Source of the DNA: Dokdonella_A sp966248875
Lineage (GTDB): Bacteria > Pseudomonadota > Gammaproteobacteria > Xanthomonadales > Rhodanobacteraceae
Direction of reading: 5' to 3'
Assembly (NCBI GenBank): GCA_966248875.1
Contig: CBINBI010000064.1
Span: forward strand, 1-19,832
Length of the DNA: 19,832 nt
In this document: positions 1 through 7,838 of the stretch, piece by piece
Layout of the letters: each line of letters opens with the position of its first letter
Numbering within the stretch: the stretch's first letter is position 1
The notes under the pieces: generated by a model
What the model was told of the DNA's origin: nothing
Databases searched by the model: none
What the model saw: the letters and a program-made list of their open reading frames with translations, nothing else
Position numbers and translations under genes: made by a program

Positions 1-98
1 CATCACGGCCCACCATTCGATCGAATTGCGAATGCGGTAACCGATCCGACGACGCGCCGGCTGTCGCGCTCGGCTCCGGCAGCTCCGTCGGAATTTCC

Positions 99-2732
99 TC
101 AACGCGCCGAAGCCAGCGCAAGCTGCCGCTTCGCCGTGTCGTACTCGACGCGGTCGTGGTCCTTGAGCCCGCCCGCGTCGTCGAGCGCCTGCCATTGCGA
201 CACGGCTTTCGAGTAGAGGGATCGTGCGCGCTCATTGTCGCCGTCTTCCATGGCCCATGACGCCTGCGCCTGGTATGTCACGGCGACATCGCGCCGCGCG
301 CCGAGATCATCCGGTGCGGCATCGGCAATGCCGAGCCGGATGTTCAGAGCTTCGCCCATGGCGGTATCGGCGGCTTCGGCATGTCGGAGTCCACGTTCGG
401 CGTGGGCGATTCGCCAGTGGCTGTTGGCGACGGCGCTAAGGACGCCTGCGCTGGACGGTGCGAGCTCGAGCAATCTCAATTGCTGTGCCAGCGCTTCGCG
501 ATAATGCGCCGCAGCCTCGTCGAGTCGATGCTCGGCTTGCGCCGCGTCGCCCAGCTTGTTGATCGCCAGCGCAACGTCGCTCAGCGCCTGCGCGTCGGCA
601 GGGTCACGGGCGAGCCGTCCACTCGCTTCGTCGAGGGCGCGCCGGTACATCGTCTTGGCATCGCTCACCGATACGTCCGCAAGATTCTCGCCGAGCTGGA
701 GCTCGGCAACGAGCAATGCATGGCCGATGCCGGCGTCCTGCGGGTCGGCCTTCGCGAGCGCTTGCAGGCGCTCGACGGCGCGGGCCAATATGGCGCGGGC
801 CTCGTCGCCGCGATCCTGCCAGCCCAGCGCGTTGCCGAGGCGTGCTTCGGTTTCGCCGAGAAACAGCGCGTAGCCTTCGGGGCCTGTATCACGATCGGAC
901 CGGCGTTGCAGATCGGCGATGATTTCGCGGTAGGCCGCAACCGCGGCGTCGAGCCGCCCGTTCCACGAGTCAATGTCCGCAAGCCCGCGCCGGGCGGCCA
1001 GCACGAGCAGCTCCAGCGCGGCGTCGTTTTCGTGGCGCGTCGCGAGCGTTTCGGCTTGGGACAGCGCACGGCGATAGTGTGCGGCCGCGCCGTCGAGATC
1101 GCCGGTCCAGTACAGCACGGCTCCCATGCCAAGCTCTGTGCGTGCGCTCTCTTCGGCGAGATCGGCATCGCCCGGCCGTTGCGCCAGCGCGCCGTCGAGC
1201 AGCGCGCTCGCTCGCGCATAGCTCGCAAGCGCTTCGCTGCTGCGGCCGAGATTCGCGTATCCCTGCCTGCCCTGATCATCGCCGAGGGTCCGGTACGCTC
1301 GCGCGAACTCGAGCGCGAGCTCCGGACGCGCGCGCGCTTCCGGCGCAAGATCATCCAGATAGTCCATCGCCTCCGCGGTGAGGCGCGAGCGCAGCGCAGT
1401 CGTTCCGGGCAGGCGCGCGAGCGCGCTGTGCACGTCGACGAGCAGAAGATTGGCGAGCCGCCGCACTTCGCTGAGTCGCGCTTCGGCTTCACGACGCTGC
1501 TGGTCCGCGACATGCGCCTGCCAGAGCGCCGCAGCGAAACCGACGACGAGCGCGAGCACCGCGACGGCGAGAGCCGCAATCCCGTAGTGATGCCGTCGCG
1601 CGAACTTGCCGGCGCGGTAATGCCAGGTCGCCGGGCGCGCACGAACGGGCAGACCGCCGAGATGGCGCTCGATGTCGTCGGCGAATTCGGCGACGCTCGC
1701 GTAACGCAGGGCCGGCTCCTTCGCGAGCGCCTTGGCGAGCACGCGATCGAGATCGCCTTGCAGGCGTCTTGCGCTCTCGCCGGAGGCGACGCTGCTGGCG
1801 CGCGGCGGAACCTCTTCATGGACGCGGCGCGCCGCCTCGGCGAGCGCGCAGCCCGCGAGCGAGACCGGCGCGCGTCCGGCGAGAAGCCGGTACAGCAGCA
1901 CGCCGAGCTGATAGACATCCGTCGCAGTCGTGATCGCTCCGCCGCCGATCTGCTCGGGCGCCGTGTATTCCGGCGTGCCGAGCCATGCGTTCGTGCGCGT
2001 TTCGGAGTCGGCGACGTTTTCGGGCACGACCAGCTTGGCGACGCCGAAGTCCAGCAGTTTGATGCGGCCTTCGGCAGTCACGAAGATGTTGCCTGGCTTG
2101 AGATCGCGGTGGACGAGCAGATGCTGATGTGCGTGCTGAACGGCGGCGCACACGTCGAGGAACAGGTGAATCCGCGTCTCGATATCGGCACCGGTGCGCG
2201 CGCAATGGCTGTCGATCGGTTCGCCTTCAACGTATTCCATCGCAAACCACGGCACGCCTTCGGGCGTGCTGCCGGCGTCGATGAGCCGCGCGATCGCAGG
2301 GTGGGCGAGCTCGGCCAGAGCGCGGCGCTCGGCGTCGAAGCGGCGGCTCCAGTCCGGCGAGGCCATGCCGCCGGCGGCAATCAGCTTGATCGCGACCTTC
2401 TGCGCAAACGTGCCGTCGATGCGCTCGGCGAGCAGCACGCGCCCCATGCCGCCGGCGCCGAGCTCGCGCTCGATGCGCCACGGCCCGATGCGCCGGCCGA
2501 TCCAGTGGCTGCGCCGATCGAGATCGCGCCGTTCGCGCTCGATCGCGGCGACGATCGTCTCGCTCGACGCCGCGTGCGCTGCGAGAAGCCGTTGCAGGGG
2601 CTCGTGCAGGAACGGCGCTTCCGAGCGCAACGCGGCGAGCCGCAGCTCGAGCTCGCCCGGCGCGAGATCCAGCGCTTCGTGGAACAGCGCCTTCAGCCGT
2701 TCGCGCACGTCGCCGGCCGGTTCAGCGCTCAT
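99..2732 (-). CDS. Membrane-anchored serine/threonine protein kinase with C-terminal TPR region
   Basis: This is an 877-residue bacterial Hanks-type kinase predicted to phosphorylate protein Ser/Thr residues in the cytoplasm. It has an N-terminal helical segment (about 10-60) and a kinase domain (about 85-358) with Gly-rich loop GAGGMG near 92-97, Lys in VAIK near 116, HRDLKPGN near 208-215, DFG near 228-230 and TAPE near 257-260. All catalytic residues are present, so it should be active. One membrane helix (about 383-406) is followed by an Ala/Leu-rich helical C-terminal half with repeated tetratricopeptide-like units (for example near 530-560 and 735-765), probably outside the cytoplasm. 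The ATG at 2732 is directly preceded by an in-frame GTG at 2735; neither has a clear Shine-Dalgarno. The start lies inside the 3' end of the sigma factor gene, which suggests translational coupling. The sigma/kinase-TPR pairing is recalled as common in Xanthomonadales. Substrate unknown. Confidence 0.93.
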   Translation of the reverse strand: MSAEPAGDVRERLKALFHEALDLAPGELELRLAALRSEAPFLHEPLQRLLAAHAASSETIVAAIERERRDLDRRSHWIGRRIGPWRIERELGAGGMGRVLLAERIDGTFAQKVAIKLIAAGGMASPDWSRRFDAERRALAELAHPAIARLIDAGSTPEGVPWFAMEYVEGEPIDSHCARTGADIETRIHLFLDVCAAVQHAHQHLLVHRDLKPGNIFVTAEGRIKLLDFGVAKLVVPENVADSETRTNAWLGTPEYTAPEQIGGGAITTATDVYQLGVLLYRLLAGRAPVSLAGCALAEAARRVHEEVPPRASSVASGESARRLQGDLDRVLAKALAKEPALRYASVAEFADDIERHLGGLPVRARPATWHYRAGKFARRHHYGIAALAVAVLALVVGFAAALWQAHVADQQRREAEARLSEVRRLANLLLVDVHSALARLPGTTALRSRLTAEAMDYLDDLAPEARARPELALEFARAYRTLGDDQGRQGYANLGRSSEALASYARASALLDGALAQRPGDADLAEESARTELGMGAVLYWTGDLDGAAAHYRRALSQAETLATRHENDAALELLVLAARRGLADIDSWNGRLDAAVAAYREIIADLQRRSDRDTGPEGYALFLGETEARLGNALGWQDRGDEARAILARAVERLQALAKADPQDAGIGHALLVAELQLGENLADVSVSDAKTMYRRALDEASGRLARDPADAQALSDVALAINKLGDAAQAEHRLDEAAAHYREALAQQLRLLELAPSSAGVLSAVANSHWRIAHAERGLRHAEAADTAMGEALNIRLGIADAAPDDLGARRDVAVTYQAQASWAMEDGDNERARSLYSKAVSQWQALDDAGGLKDHDRVEYDTAKRQLALASAR

Positions 2733-3240
2733 CACCGGCGAGATCGCATTCGAGCCAGGCGAGCGCCATGGCGGCCTCGCGCTTGACGGTGGCTGGCGAG
2801 GCGCCGATGGCGGCGGCGGTTTCCTCGATGGTAAAGCCCGCGAAATAGCGCATCTCGACGATCATCGCCTGCCTCGCATCGATGCCTTCCAGCCGGTTCA
2901 GGGCGGCGTCGAGCGCGACGAAATCGATGTCGTCCGCACGCGTGTCGGCGACGTTCTCGTCGAACGTGACGCGAGCCAGGCCCGTGCCGCGCTTGCTCGC
3001 GGCCTTGGCGCGTGCGTGATCGATCAGCACTGAACGCATCGCTCGCGCCGCGAGCGCAATGACCTGGCCGCGATCCGAAATATCGAGCGGCGCTTTCGCG
3101 AAGCGCAGGAACACTTCGTTGACGAGCGCGGTGGGCTGCAGCGTGTGCGCATCCTGTCCGCGCAGCGCGCCTTCGGCGAGGCGGTGCAGCTCCTGGTAGA
3201 CCTCTGGCAGCCAGCTCGCGAACGCAGCTTGCTCGGACAC
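2722..3240 (-). CDS. ECF-type RNA polymerase sigma factor
   Basis: This is a 172-residue ECF sigma factor resembling the family formerly called Acidobacteria-type ECF (TIGR02999-like). The region 2 part contains HTLQPTALVNEVFLRF and ends in a VLIDHARAKAASKRG stretch. Region 4 contains a helix-turn-helix, FTIEETAAAIGASPATVKREAAMALAWL. The reading frame is open far upstream, but family similarity begins only at WLPEVYQELHRLA. I chose the GTG at 3240 because GAGGTG lies six bases upstream of it; another GTG at 3249 is the alternative. The stop overlaps the kinase start by 11 bases, so both are likely made from one mRNA and the kinase may control this sigma factor or its regulon. No anti-sigma factor gene is visible nearby. 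Function as a sigma factor is confident; its target promoters are unknown. Confidence 0.88.
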   Translation of the reverse strand: MSEQAAFASWLPEVYQELHRLAEGALRGQDAHTLQPTALVNEVFLRFAKAPLDISDRGQVIALAARAMRSVLIDHARAKAASKRGTGLARVTFDENVADTRADDIDFVALDAALNRLEGIDARQAMIVEMRYFAGFTIEETAAAIGASPATVKREAAMALAWLECDLAGDER

Positions 3241-3307
3241 GCGCGCCACCTCGCCGACATCGCGGGAGTCGCACGCGAGCAGGTCCGTGAAGCCGCGTTG
3301 TGTCCCC

Positions 3308-3334
3308 CCGGCGATCCGCAGCGCGGATCGCCGG
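3308..3334. repeat. Perfect 12-bp inverted repeat upstream of the sigma factor gene
   Basis: Arms 3308-3319 and 3323-3334 (ccggcgatccgc and its exact complement) are separated by three bases, giving a very stable hairpin in either transcript. It lies about 70 bases upstream of the sigma start and 90 bases after the stop of the upstream secreted-protein gene. On the minus strand it is followed by a G run and not a T run, so it is not a canonical intrinsic terminator. It may stop or attenuate transcription from the upstream gene, or act as an operator near the candidate promoter at 3338-3343. Confidence 0.6.
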
Positions 3335-3337
3335 CCG

Positions 3338-3346
3338 AGTCTAGCA
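3338..3346 (-). promoter_or_regulatory. Possible extended -10 promoter element for the sigma-kinase operon
   Basis: On the minus strand the sequence reads TGCTAGACT, an extended -10 (TGn) followed by a 4/6 match to TATAAT. It is one of the few AT-containing stretches in this intergenic region. No convincing -35 is present, and a GC-rich hairpin overlaps the expected start of transcription. Inference only. Confidence 0.22.
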
Positions 3347-3422
3347 TCGCGTACCGAAGCGGCGAAGCCGAGCGATGGCACGCAGGATGCGCGCCCCATG
3401 GCGGCGCCTCCGCAGATCCGGC

Positions 3423-5873
3423 TCAGTACTGCACCATGACTTCCCACACCCATCCGGACGCGAAGCGCGAATTCAAGAGGGCAATCCCGTCCGGAATGCC
3501 TTCGTCCGGTCCGCAGCCGCCGGAAAGCAGCCACATGTGGTCCGGAGGATCGCAGAACGTCGGCGCGCAGCCGAACGGCGGCGCGAAGGCGGTGACCAGG
3601 CCGTGCCAGAAGTACGGGTCGTAACCGCCGTACGCGTTCATCCAGTACGTCGTCGTCGCGGTCGCGCCGGCGGGAATCGCGACTTCCACGGCGGCGTCGA
3701 CGCAGCTTCGGCCGGGATCGGACGGTATCGGCCCGCTGATGAGGTACGTGCCGAAGATGATCGTCGGTTCGTCCTCCACGCGAAGTTCCGCGGACGCCGT
3801 GCCGACGACCTGTCCCGCTTCGCTGACGGTCACGCTCACGGTGTCGTACCCGGTTGCCGTGCCTGCGTTCGCCGTGTACATGCCGATCTTCGCGTCGAAC
3901 AGCGGCTGTCCCTGCACGAGATCGAGCGTGCCGACGGTTTCGGTAGCCTGCCAGGTGTACTCGAAGATCGAGTCGTCGCACTGCTGCCCGGAACGCGGCG
4001 GCTTGACGCGCGCTTCGAGCGCCTGCGACGCGCCGTTCCGCACGGAGGCACGCCGGGGCGCCAGCAGGACCTCGACGGGATCCACGTTGACGGTAGCGGT
4101 GTCCCTGCCGGCGTAGACGCGATCCGTGCCGGCGATCAGGTAGGCCTTCACCTCGACGGTGATCGCGCCGGAGAAATTCGCCAGCGGCACCAGCACGCGC
4201 ACGCTGTCGTCGGACGAATCGAACTCGCTGCCGCTGTGGCCGGCGTCGTCGAGCAGCTCGCCGGCGTCGGTCGGCGTCAGGCTCCAGTGGTAGACGAAAT
4301 GCGCGCTCGGGTCGCCGGCCGCGTCGGCGACGCGCACGGTGAGCTCGGGCGAGGACGAGGCGCAATCGGCCGAGGCCTGCTCGGGCGTGAGCTGCACGTT
4401 CGCGCCGGTAACATCGATGTCCCAGCTGTCGCCCTGATTCGACACCGCAAGCCCGGTGGCGACGGCGCCGAGATCGAAGCTCTGCAACAGGAAGTCGACG
4501 GCGCCAATCGCGTTGCTCAGCGTTTCGGCGTGCTGGAGCGCGCGCGTTGCGGTGGCGAACGCGGCATCGGGATCGGAACCGGTGACGAGGATCAGCCGCA
4601 GGATCAGGTTCGTCACCTGATTGCGGAACGTCGCCGAGCCGAAGAACGTGTTGTAGGCGTCGCCCAGCGCGCCCTGGAAGTCGCCGTCGCGGATCTTGTC
4701 GGAGAATCCGGGCAGCGTTGCGAAGAGCCCGACGATGTCGCCGATGATGCCGTCGCTGCCGAAGCCGTAGAGCTCGTTGAGCTTCTTCGAGTTCGCCGGG
4801 ATGATCACGTTGAGGATGCTCGGCAGCACGAGATCGCGCACGACGAACAGCAGGCTGATTTCGACCTGCTTGAGCTGCTCGTTCTCGGGAAACGCATCGA
4901 GCAGGCCGACGTTGGCGGCGGGCCCGACCGCGTGCAGCACGTAATGCGTGTGCTCGGCGTCGGGCACGTTCTCGAGCCCCTGCTTGGGGCCGTCCACCGG
5001 CGTGTACGCGATCGGCTTGCCGTCCTCGACGCCGAACAGCACCAGCGTCGCATCGAGCAGCGCGTCGTTGAGGTTCGGCGTGCCGGAGGTGGGATCGATC
5101 GGAAAGCTTGTGCTCTGGACCGGGCACGATGGATCGCCCGCCGGCACGTCGCCGCTTTCGAACGTGCACGACGTGCGGCGCAGATACGCGAATCCGGGGC
5201 GCCGCAAGGCGTTGGTGAGGTAGACGGACTGGAACGCCTGGTTCGGCGTCATGCCGCTCTGCTCGCCGGGCTGGATCACGACGCCGTCGATGCCGGCGCC
5301 TGGCGCGCCGCGGCGCGACGGCAGGAAGTGCGCGAGCGCAGCGCCGAGCGCCTGTCGCACCTCTTCGTTCGGTGCGGCGAACGCGTCCGCGTCCGCGTTG
5401 ATCGCGGCGGCAATGGCCGCTTCGAGGTCCGGCAAGGCTCCGGCCTTGTCGTCGCGGATGATGTCGATGAGCTGCGGCTGGAGCTCCGGCGCGGTCAGCG
5501 CGCCGCCAAGACCGAGATAGATCAGCAGCTCGGCGGTCGTGCGCGCCGAGAGCGCGGTGTGCTCCGCATCGAGCCATCCGGCGAGCAGCGGTGCATCGTT
5601 CTCATTGAGGACGAACGTCATGCCGGGCCCTTCGAGGCTCGCGATCGTGAAGTTGCCGGCCGCGTCCACGGCCACCTCGTCGATGCCGTTGCCGATGCGA
5701 AGCGTCGCAGGATCGAGCGTGTTGTCGGCGGGCAGCTGCACGCTGCCCGCCAGCGGAACGACCGGAAACTCGACTGCGTTCGCGAAGCCGTCGGCGAAGA
5801 CGTAGTCGCGCCGCGCCGCGTGCGCGCCTGCCATGACGAGCAGCCCTGCCAGGAAAGCCAGCCATCGTTTCAT
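3423..5873 (-). CDS. Secreted protein of unknown function with Ig/PKD-like C-terminal region
   Basis: This encodes 816 residues. Residues 1-19 (MKRWLAFLAGLLVMAGAHA) form a clear signal peptide, and the mature chain begins ARRDYVFADGF. The ATG at 5873 is supported by GAGGGG about six bases upstream; the longer open frame to 6056 has no signal peptide and looks non-coding. The N-terminal half is rich in Ala, Leu and Asp, with helical segments and a Cys pair around TSCTFESGDVPAGDPSCP. The C-terminal half looks like beta-sandwich repeats (FVYHWSLTPTDAGELLDD; SIFEYTWQATETVGTLDL) similar to PKD or bacterial Ig-like folds. The last 90 residues have several Cys (GCAPTFCDPPDH, SGGCGPDEG). I recognise no catalytic motif. 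FADGF-like motifs are recalled from exported Xanthomonadales proteins. It lies upstream of the sigma-kinase pair on the same strand, 182 bases away. Export is well supported; function is unknown. Confidence 0.82.
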   Translation of the reverse strand: MKRWLAFLAGLLVMAGAHAARRDYVFADGFANAVEFPVVPLAGSVQLPADNTLDPATLRIGNGIDEVAVDAAGNFTIASLEGPGMTFVLNENDAPLLAGWLDAEHTALSARTTAELLIYLGLGGALTAPELQPQLIDIIRDDKAGALPDLEAAIAAAINADADAFAAPNEEVRQALGAALAHFLPSRRGAPGAGIDGVVIQPGEQSGMTPNQAFQSVYLTNALRRPGFAYLRRTSCTFESGDVPAGDPSCPVQSTSFPIDPTSGTPNLNDALLDATLVLFGVEDGKPIAYTPVDGPKQGLENVPDAEHTHYVLHAVGPAANVGLLDAFPENEQLKQVEISLLFVVRDLVLPSILNVIIPANSKKLNELYGFGSDGIIGDIVGLFATLPGFSDKIRDGDFQGALGDAYNTFFGSATFRNQVTNLILRLILVTGSDPDAAFATATRALQHAETLSNAIGAVDFLLQSFDLGAVATGLAVSNQGDSWDIDVTGANVQLTPEQASADCASSSPELTVRVADAAGDPSAHFVYHWSLTPTDAGELLDDAGHSGSEFDSSDDSVRVLVPLANFSGAITVEVKAYLIAGTDRVYAGRDTATVNVDPVEVLLAPRRASVRNGASQALEARVKPPRSGQQCDDSIFEYTWQATETVGTLDLVQGQPLFDAKIGMYTANAGTATGYDTVSVTVSEAGQVVGTASAELRVEDEPTIIFGTYLISGPIPSDPGRSCVDAAVEVAIPAGATATTTYWMNAYGGYDPYFWHGLVTAFAPPFGCAPTFCDPPDHMWLLSGGCGPDEGIPDGIALLNSRFASGWVWEVMVQY

Positions 5874-6016
5874 GTCGCGCCCCCTCGGATGGGTGTCCGT
5901 CGGAGGAAACGCAGAACAGGGCGCGACTGGCTCACGCTGCGGGATGCCGGCCGAGCGGAGCCTGGCCAGGACGAGTCCGTAGGTAGAGCGCGGGCGCGCG
6001 CACCCGCACCCGCAAG

Positions 6017-6033
6017 CCGGCTTGGCTAGCCGG
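6017..6033. repeat. Small hairpin downstream of the 61-residue gene
   Basis: Arms ccggct (6017-6022) and agccgg (6028-6033) form a 6-bp stem with a 5-base loop, overlapping a 12-bp palindrome at 6013-6024. It lies between the 61-residue gene (ends 6078) and the secreted-protein gene (starts 5873). There is no T run, so a terminator role is only possible. Confidence 0.3.
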
Positions 6034-6077
6034 GCGCGAAAAGCGTTTGATAGCAACAGGCGTTCGAGGAAGCGCCT

Positions 6078-6263
6078 TCAGTCCGCGTGCTCGCCTTCCC
6101 TGCGCGCGGCGCGGTCGGCAGCCGCGCGCAGGGCTTCCTGATCGAGCAGCGATTCGTCGGTCGTGACGCGCCGGCGCTTGCGCACGAGCGCGGCGATGAG
6201 CTCGGCTGCGTGCCGGCGCCGTCTTTCGTTGTACAGCTCGTCGCTCGTCTTCGATTGCGTCAT
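6078..6263 (-). CDS. Small basic hypothetical protein (61 aa)
   Basis: The 61-residue product begins MTQSKTSDELYNERRRRHAAEL and is highly charged, with basic runs NERRRR and RKRRR and an Ala/Arg/Glu-rich helical C-terminus ending EGEHAD. It has no signal peptide or membrane segment and should be a soluble, mostly helical cytoplasmic protein. The ATG at 6263 is preceded by GGTGAG four bases upstream, which supports expression. A perfect 8-bp-stem hairpin lies just upstream (6284-6302). It is divergent from the creD-like gene with 232 bases between. I do not recognise the family; a nucleic-acid-binding role would be guesswork from charge alone. Confidence 0.6.
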   Translation of the reverse strand: MTQSKTSDELYNERRRRHAAELIAALVRKRRRVTTDESLLDQEALRAAADRAARREGEHAD

Positions 6264-6283
6264 GGGTCTCACCGAAGCGCAGG

Positions 6284-6302
6284 GCTGCCCGAAGCGGGCA
6301 GC
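6284..6302. repeat. Perfect hairpin in the divergent region between the small gene and creD
   Basis: gctgcccg (6284-6291) and its exact complement (6295-6302) are separated by three bases. The hairpin sits 21 bases before the start codon of the 61-residue gene, so it would fall in that gene's 5' leader or act as a binding site in the shared promoter region. No other clear promoter signal was seen in 6264-6495. Confidence 0.4.
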
Positions 6303-6495
6303 GGGTCCATTGTCCTCGCCGCTGTCGCAGGCGTCGAGACGCGCCGGCAGCGGTTTTCGTGATTCCGTTTGCAGTCCGTCCTTCCGTCGGTCCTTGGGCG
6401 GACAGAACTCCGCCTTGGTCCCGCCCGTCGCGGGCCGCGGCCCGCCTTCCGGCCCGGTTGCAATCCCGGCATCGGACACCGGAGGGATGGACATC

Positions 6496-7809
6496 ATGAC
6501 CGCACGATCGTTCCATGGCGCGACATTCAAGGTGCTCGGCATCGCGCTGCTGGCTTTCCTGATGCTGATTCCGCTGGCGCAGGTCAACGAGCTGATCCGC
6601 GAACGCGAGGGCCGCGGGTGGGAGGCGACGCAGCGCATCGCCGAGCGCTGGGGCGCGCAGCAGCTCGTCGGTGCACCCGTGATGGTGGTGCCGGTGCAGC
6701 GCAAGGTGCTGCGCGATCGCGAGTGGACCACCGTCGAGGAGCGGGAGTACGTGCTCGCCGATCGCGTCGCGATCGCCGGCACGCTGGCGCCGGAGCTGCG
6801 CAGCTACGGGCTGTACGAAACGCCTGTCTACACGGCCGAGACGAAAATCGAAGGGCGTTTCGACGCGGACGACGTCACCGCGCTCGCGTCGAACGGCGCC
6901 GAGCCGCAATGGCAGCGCGCGGAGCTGCGCGTGCCGATCGCCGATGTGCGCGGCATCCGGCGCCTCTCGGCGCTCCGCTTCGGCGGGCGCGAACTCGCGT
7001 TCGGGCCGAGCGGCGACGGCGTCGCGGGCATCGCCGCGGTGGCCGCGCCGGCACCGCTCGATCCGCAGACGCTGACGGGTACTTTGCCGTTCTCGTTCAC
7101 GTTGACGCTGGCCGGCACCGAGCGCTTCTCCGCGCTGCCGCTCGCACGCGAAACCGACATGCACGTGTCGAGCCCGTGGTCCGATCCCGGCTTCGACGGC
7201 GCGTTCCTGCCGGCGTCGCGCCGCGTCGGCGCAAGCGGGTTCGAGGCGGAGTGGCAGGTGCTCGACCTGAATCGCCATCTCGCGCAGCACTGGCGCGAGA
7301 GCGAGAGCCCCAGCGCGCTCGCGGCGACCGCGTTCGGCCTGACGCTGGCGCAGCCGGCGAACAGCTATCAGCAGAACGTCCGCGCCGGCAAGTACGGCGC
7401 GCTGTTCATCGCGCTGACGTTCGTCGCATTCTTCCTGTTCGAGGTGCTGCGCGGGCTGCGCGTGCATCCGGTGCAGTACCTTCTCGTCGGGCTCGCGCTG
7501 TGCACATTCTACGTCGTGCTGCTTGCGCTCTCCGAGCAGATCGGTTTCGGGGCAGCGTACGCGCTCGCCGCCGCGGCCGTCGTGGTCATGGTCGGCGGCT
7601 ACGCGGCGGCGGTGCTCGCGACGCGGCGCGCGGGTGCGCTGCTCGGCGCGCTGCTCGCGCTGATCTATGCGCTGCTGTACGGCCTCGTGGTGAGCGAGGA
7701 CCACGCGTTGCTGATGGGATCGATGGCGCTGCTCGCCGCGGTCGCCGCCCTGATGTACCTGACGCGGCGCGTCGACTGGTATGCGCTCGGACCAGCCGCA
7801 GCGCGATGA
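6496..7809 (+). CDS. creD: CreD-like inner membrane protein
   Basis: This 437-residue protein matches CreD (cell envelope integrity / inner membrane protein) in layout and length. It has one N-terminal membrane helix (about 11-30), a long periplasmic domain (about 31-300) and five C-terminal helices (about 301-318, 326-345, 352-373, 379-399, 403-423). Typical CreD features include VQYLLVGLALCTFYVVLLALSEQIGF, the SEDHALLMGS segment and the terminal MYLTRRVDWY. CreD is known as part of the CreBC regulon in enterics and affects envelope properties and beta-lactam or colicin tolerance; its biochemical activity is unclear. No creB or creC is present here and I saw no cre-tag repeat upstream. The ATG at 6496 is preferred over 6487 because GGAGGG at 6481-6486 is correctly spaced only for the former. 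It converges on ada, with 29 bases between stops. Confidence 0.9.
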   Translation: MTARSFHGATFKVLGIALLAFLMLIPLAQVNELIREREGRGWEATQRIAERWGAQQLVGAPVMVVPVQRKVLRDREWTTVEEREYVLADRVAIAGTLAPELRSYGLYETPVYTAETKIEGRFDADDVTALASNGAEPQWQRAELRVPIADVRGIRRLSALRFGGRELAFGPSGDGVAGIAAVAAPAPLDPQTLTGTLPFSFTLTLAGTERFSALPLARETDMHVSSPWSDPGFDGAFLPASRRVGASGFEAEWQVLDLNRHLAQHWRESESPSALAATAFGLTLAQPANSYQQNVRAGKYGALFIALTFVAFFLFEVLRGLRVHPVQYLLVGLALCTFYVVLLALSEQIGFGAAYALAAAAVVVMVGGYAAAVLATRRAGALLGALLALIYALLYGLVVSEDHALLMGSMALLAAVAALMYLTRRVDWYALGPAAAR

Positions 7810-7838
7810 TGCGATCGCCCGATCGATTCCAGCCGTCC

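Noticed and set aside
1..98. Possible start of another minus-strand gene downstream of the kinase
   Set aside because: ATG triplets occur at 14-16 and 1-3 on the minus strand, but there is no Shine-Dalgarno and too little sequence to judge.
381..2786. Long plus-strand open frame (about 800 codons) opposite the kinase gene
   Set aside because: Its translation is Arg/Ala-rich with no recognisable domain, while the minus strand encodes a complete kinase with all catalytic motifs. Long antisense frames are expected at this GC content.
2722..5577. 951-codon minus-strand frame ending in the sigma factor
   Set aside because: Only the last 172 codons show sigma-factor similarity; the rest is an out-of-frame shadow of the secreted-protein gene. 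A GTG with a good Shine-Dalgarno at 3240 marks the real start.
3375..6029. 884-codon plus-strand frame opposite the secreted-protein gene
   Set aside because: Low-complexity Arg/Val-rich translation with no known domain; the minus strand has a signal peptide, a Shine-Dalgarno and beta-sandwich-like sequence.
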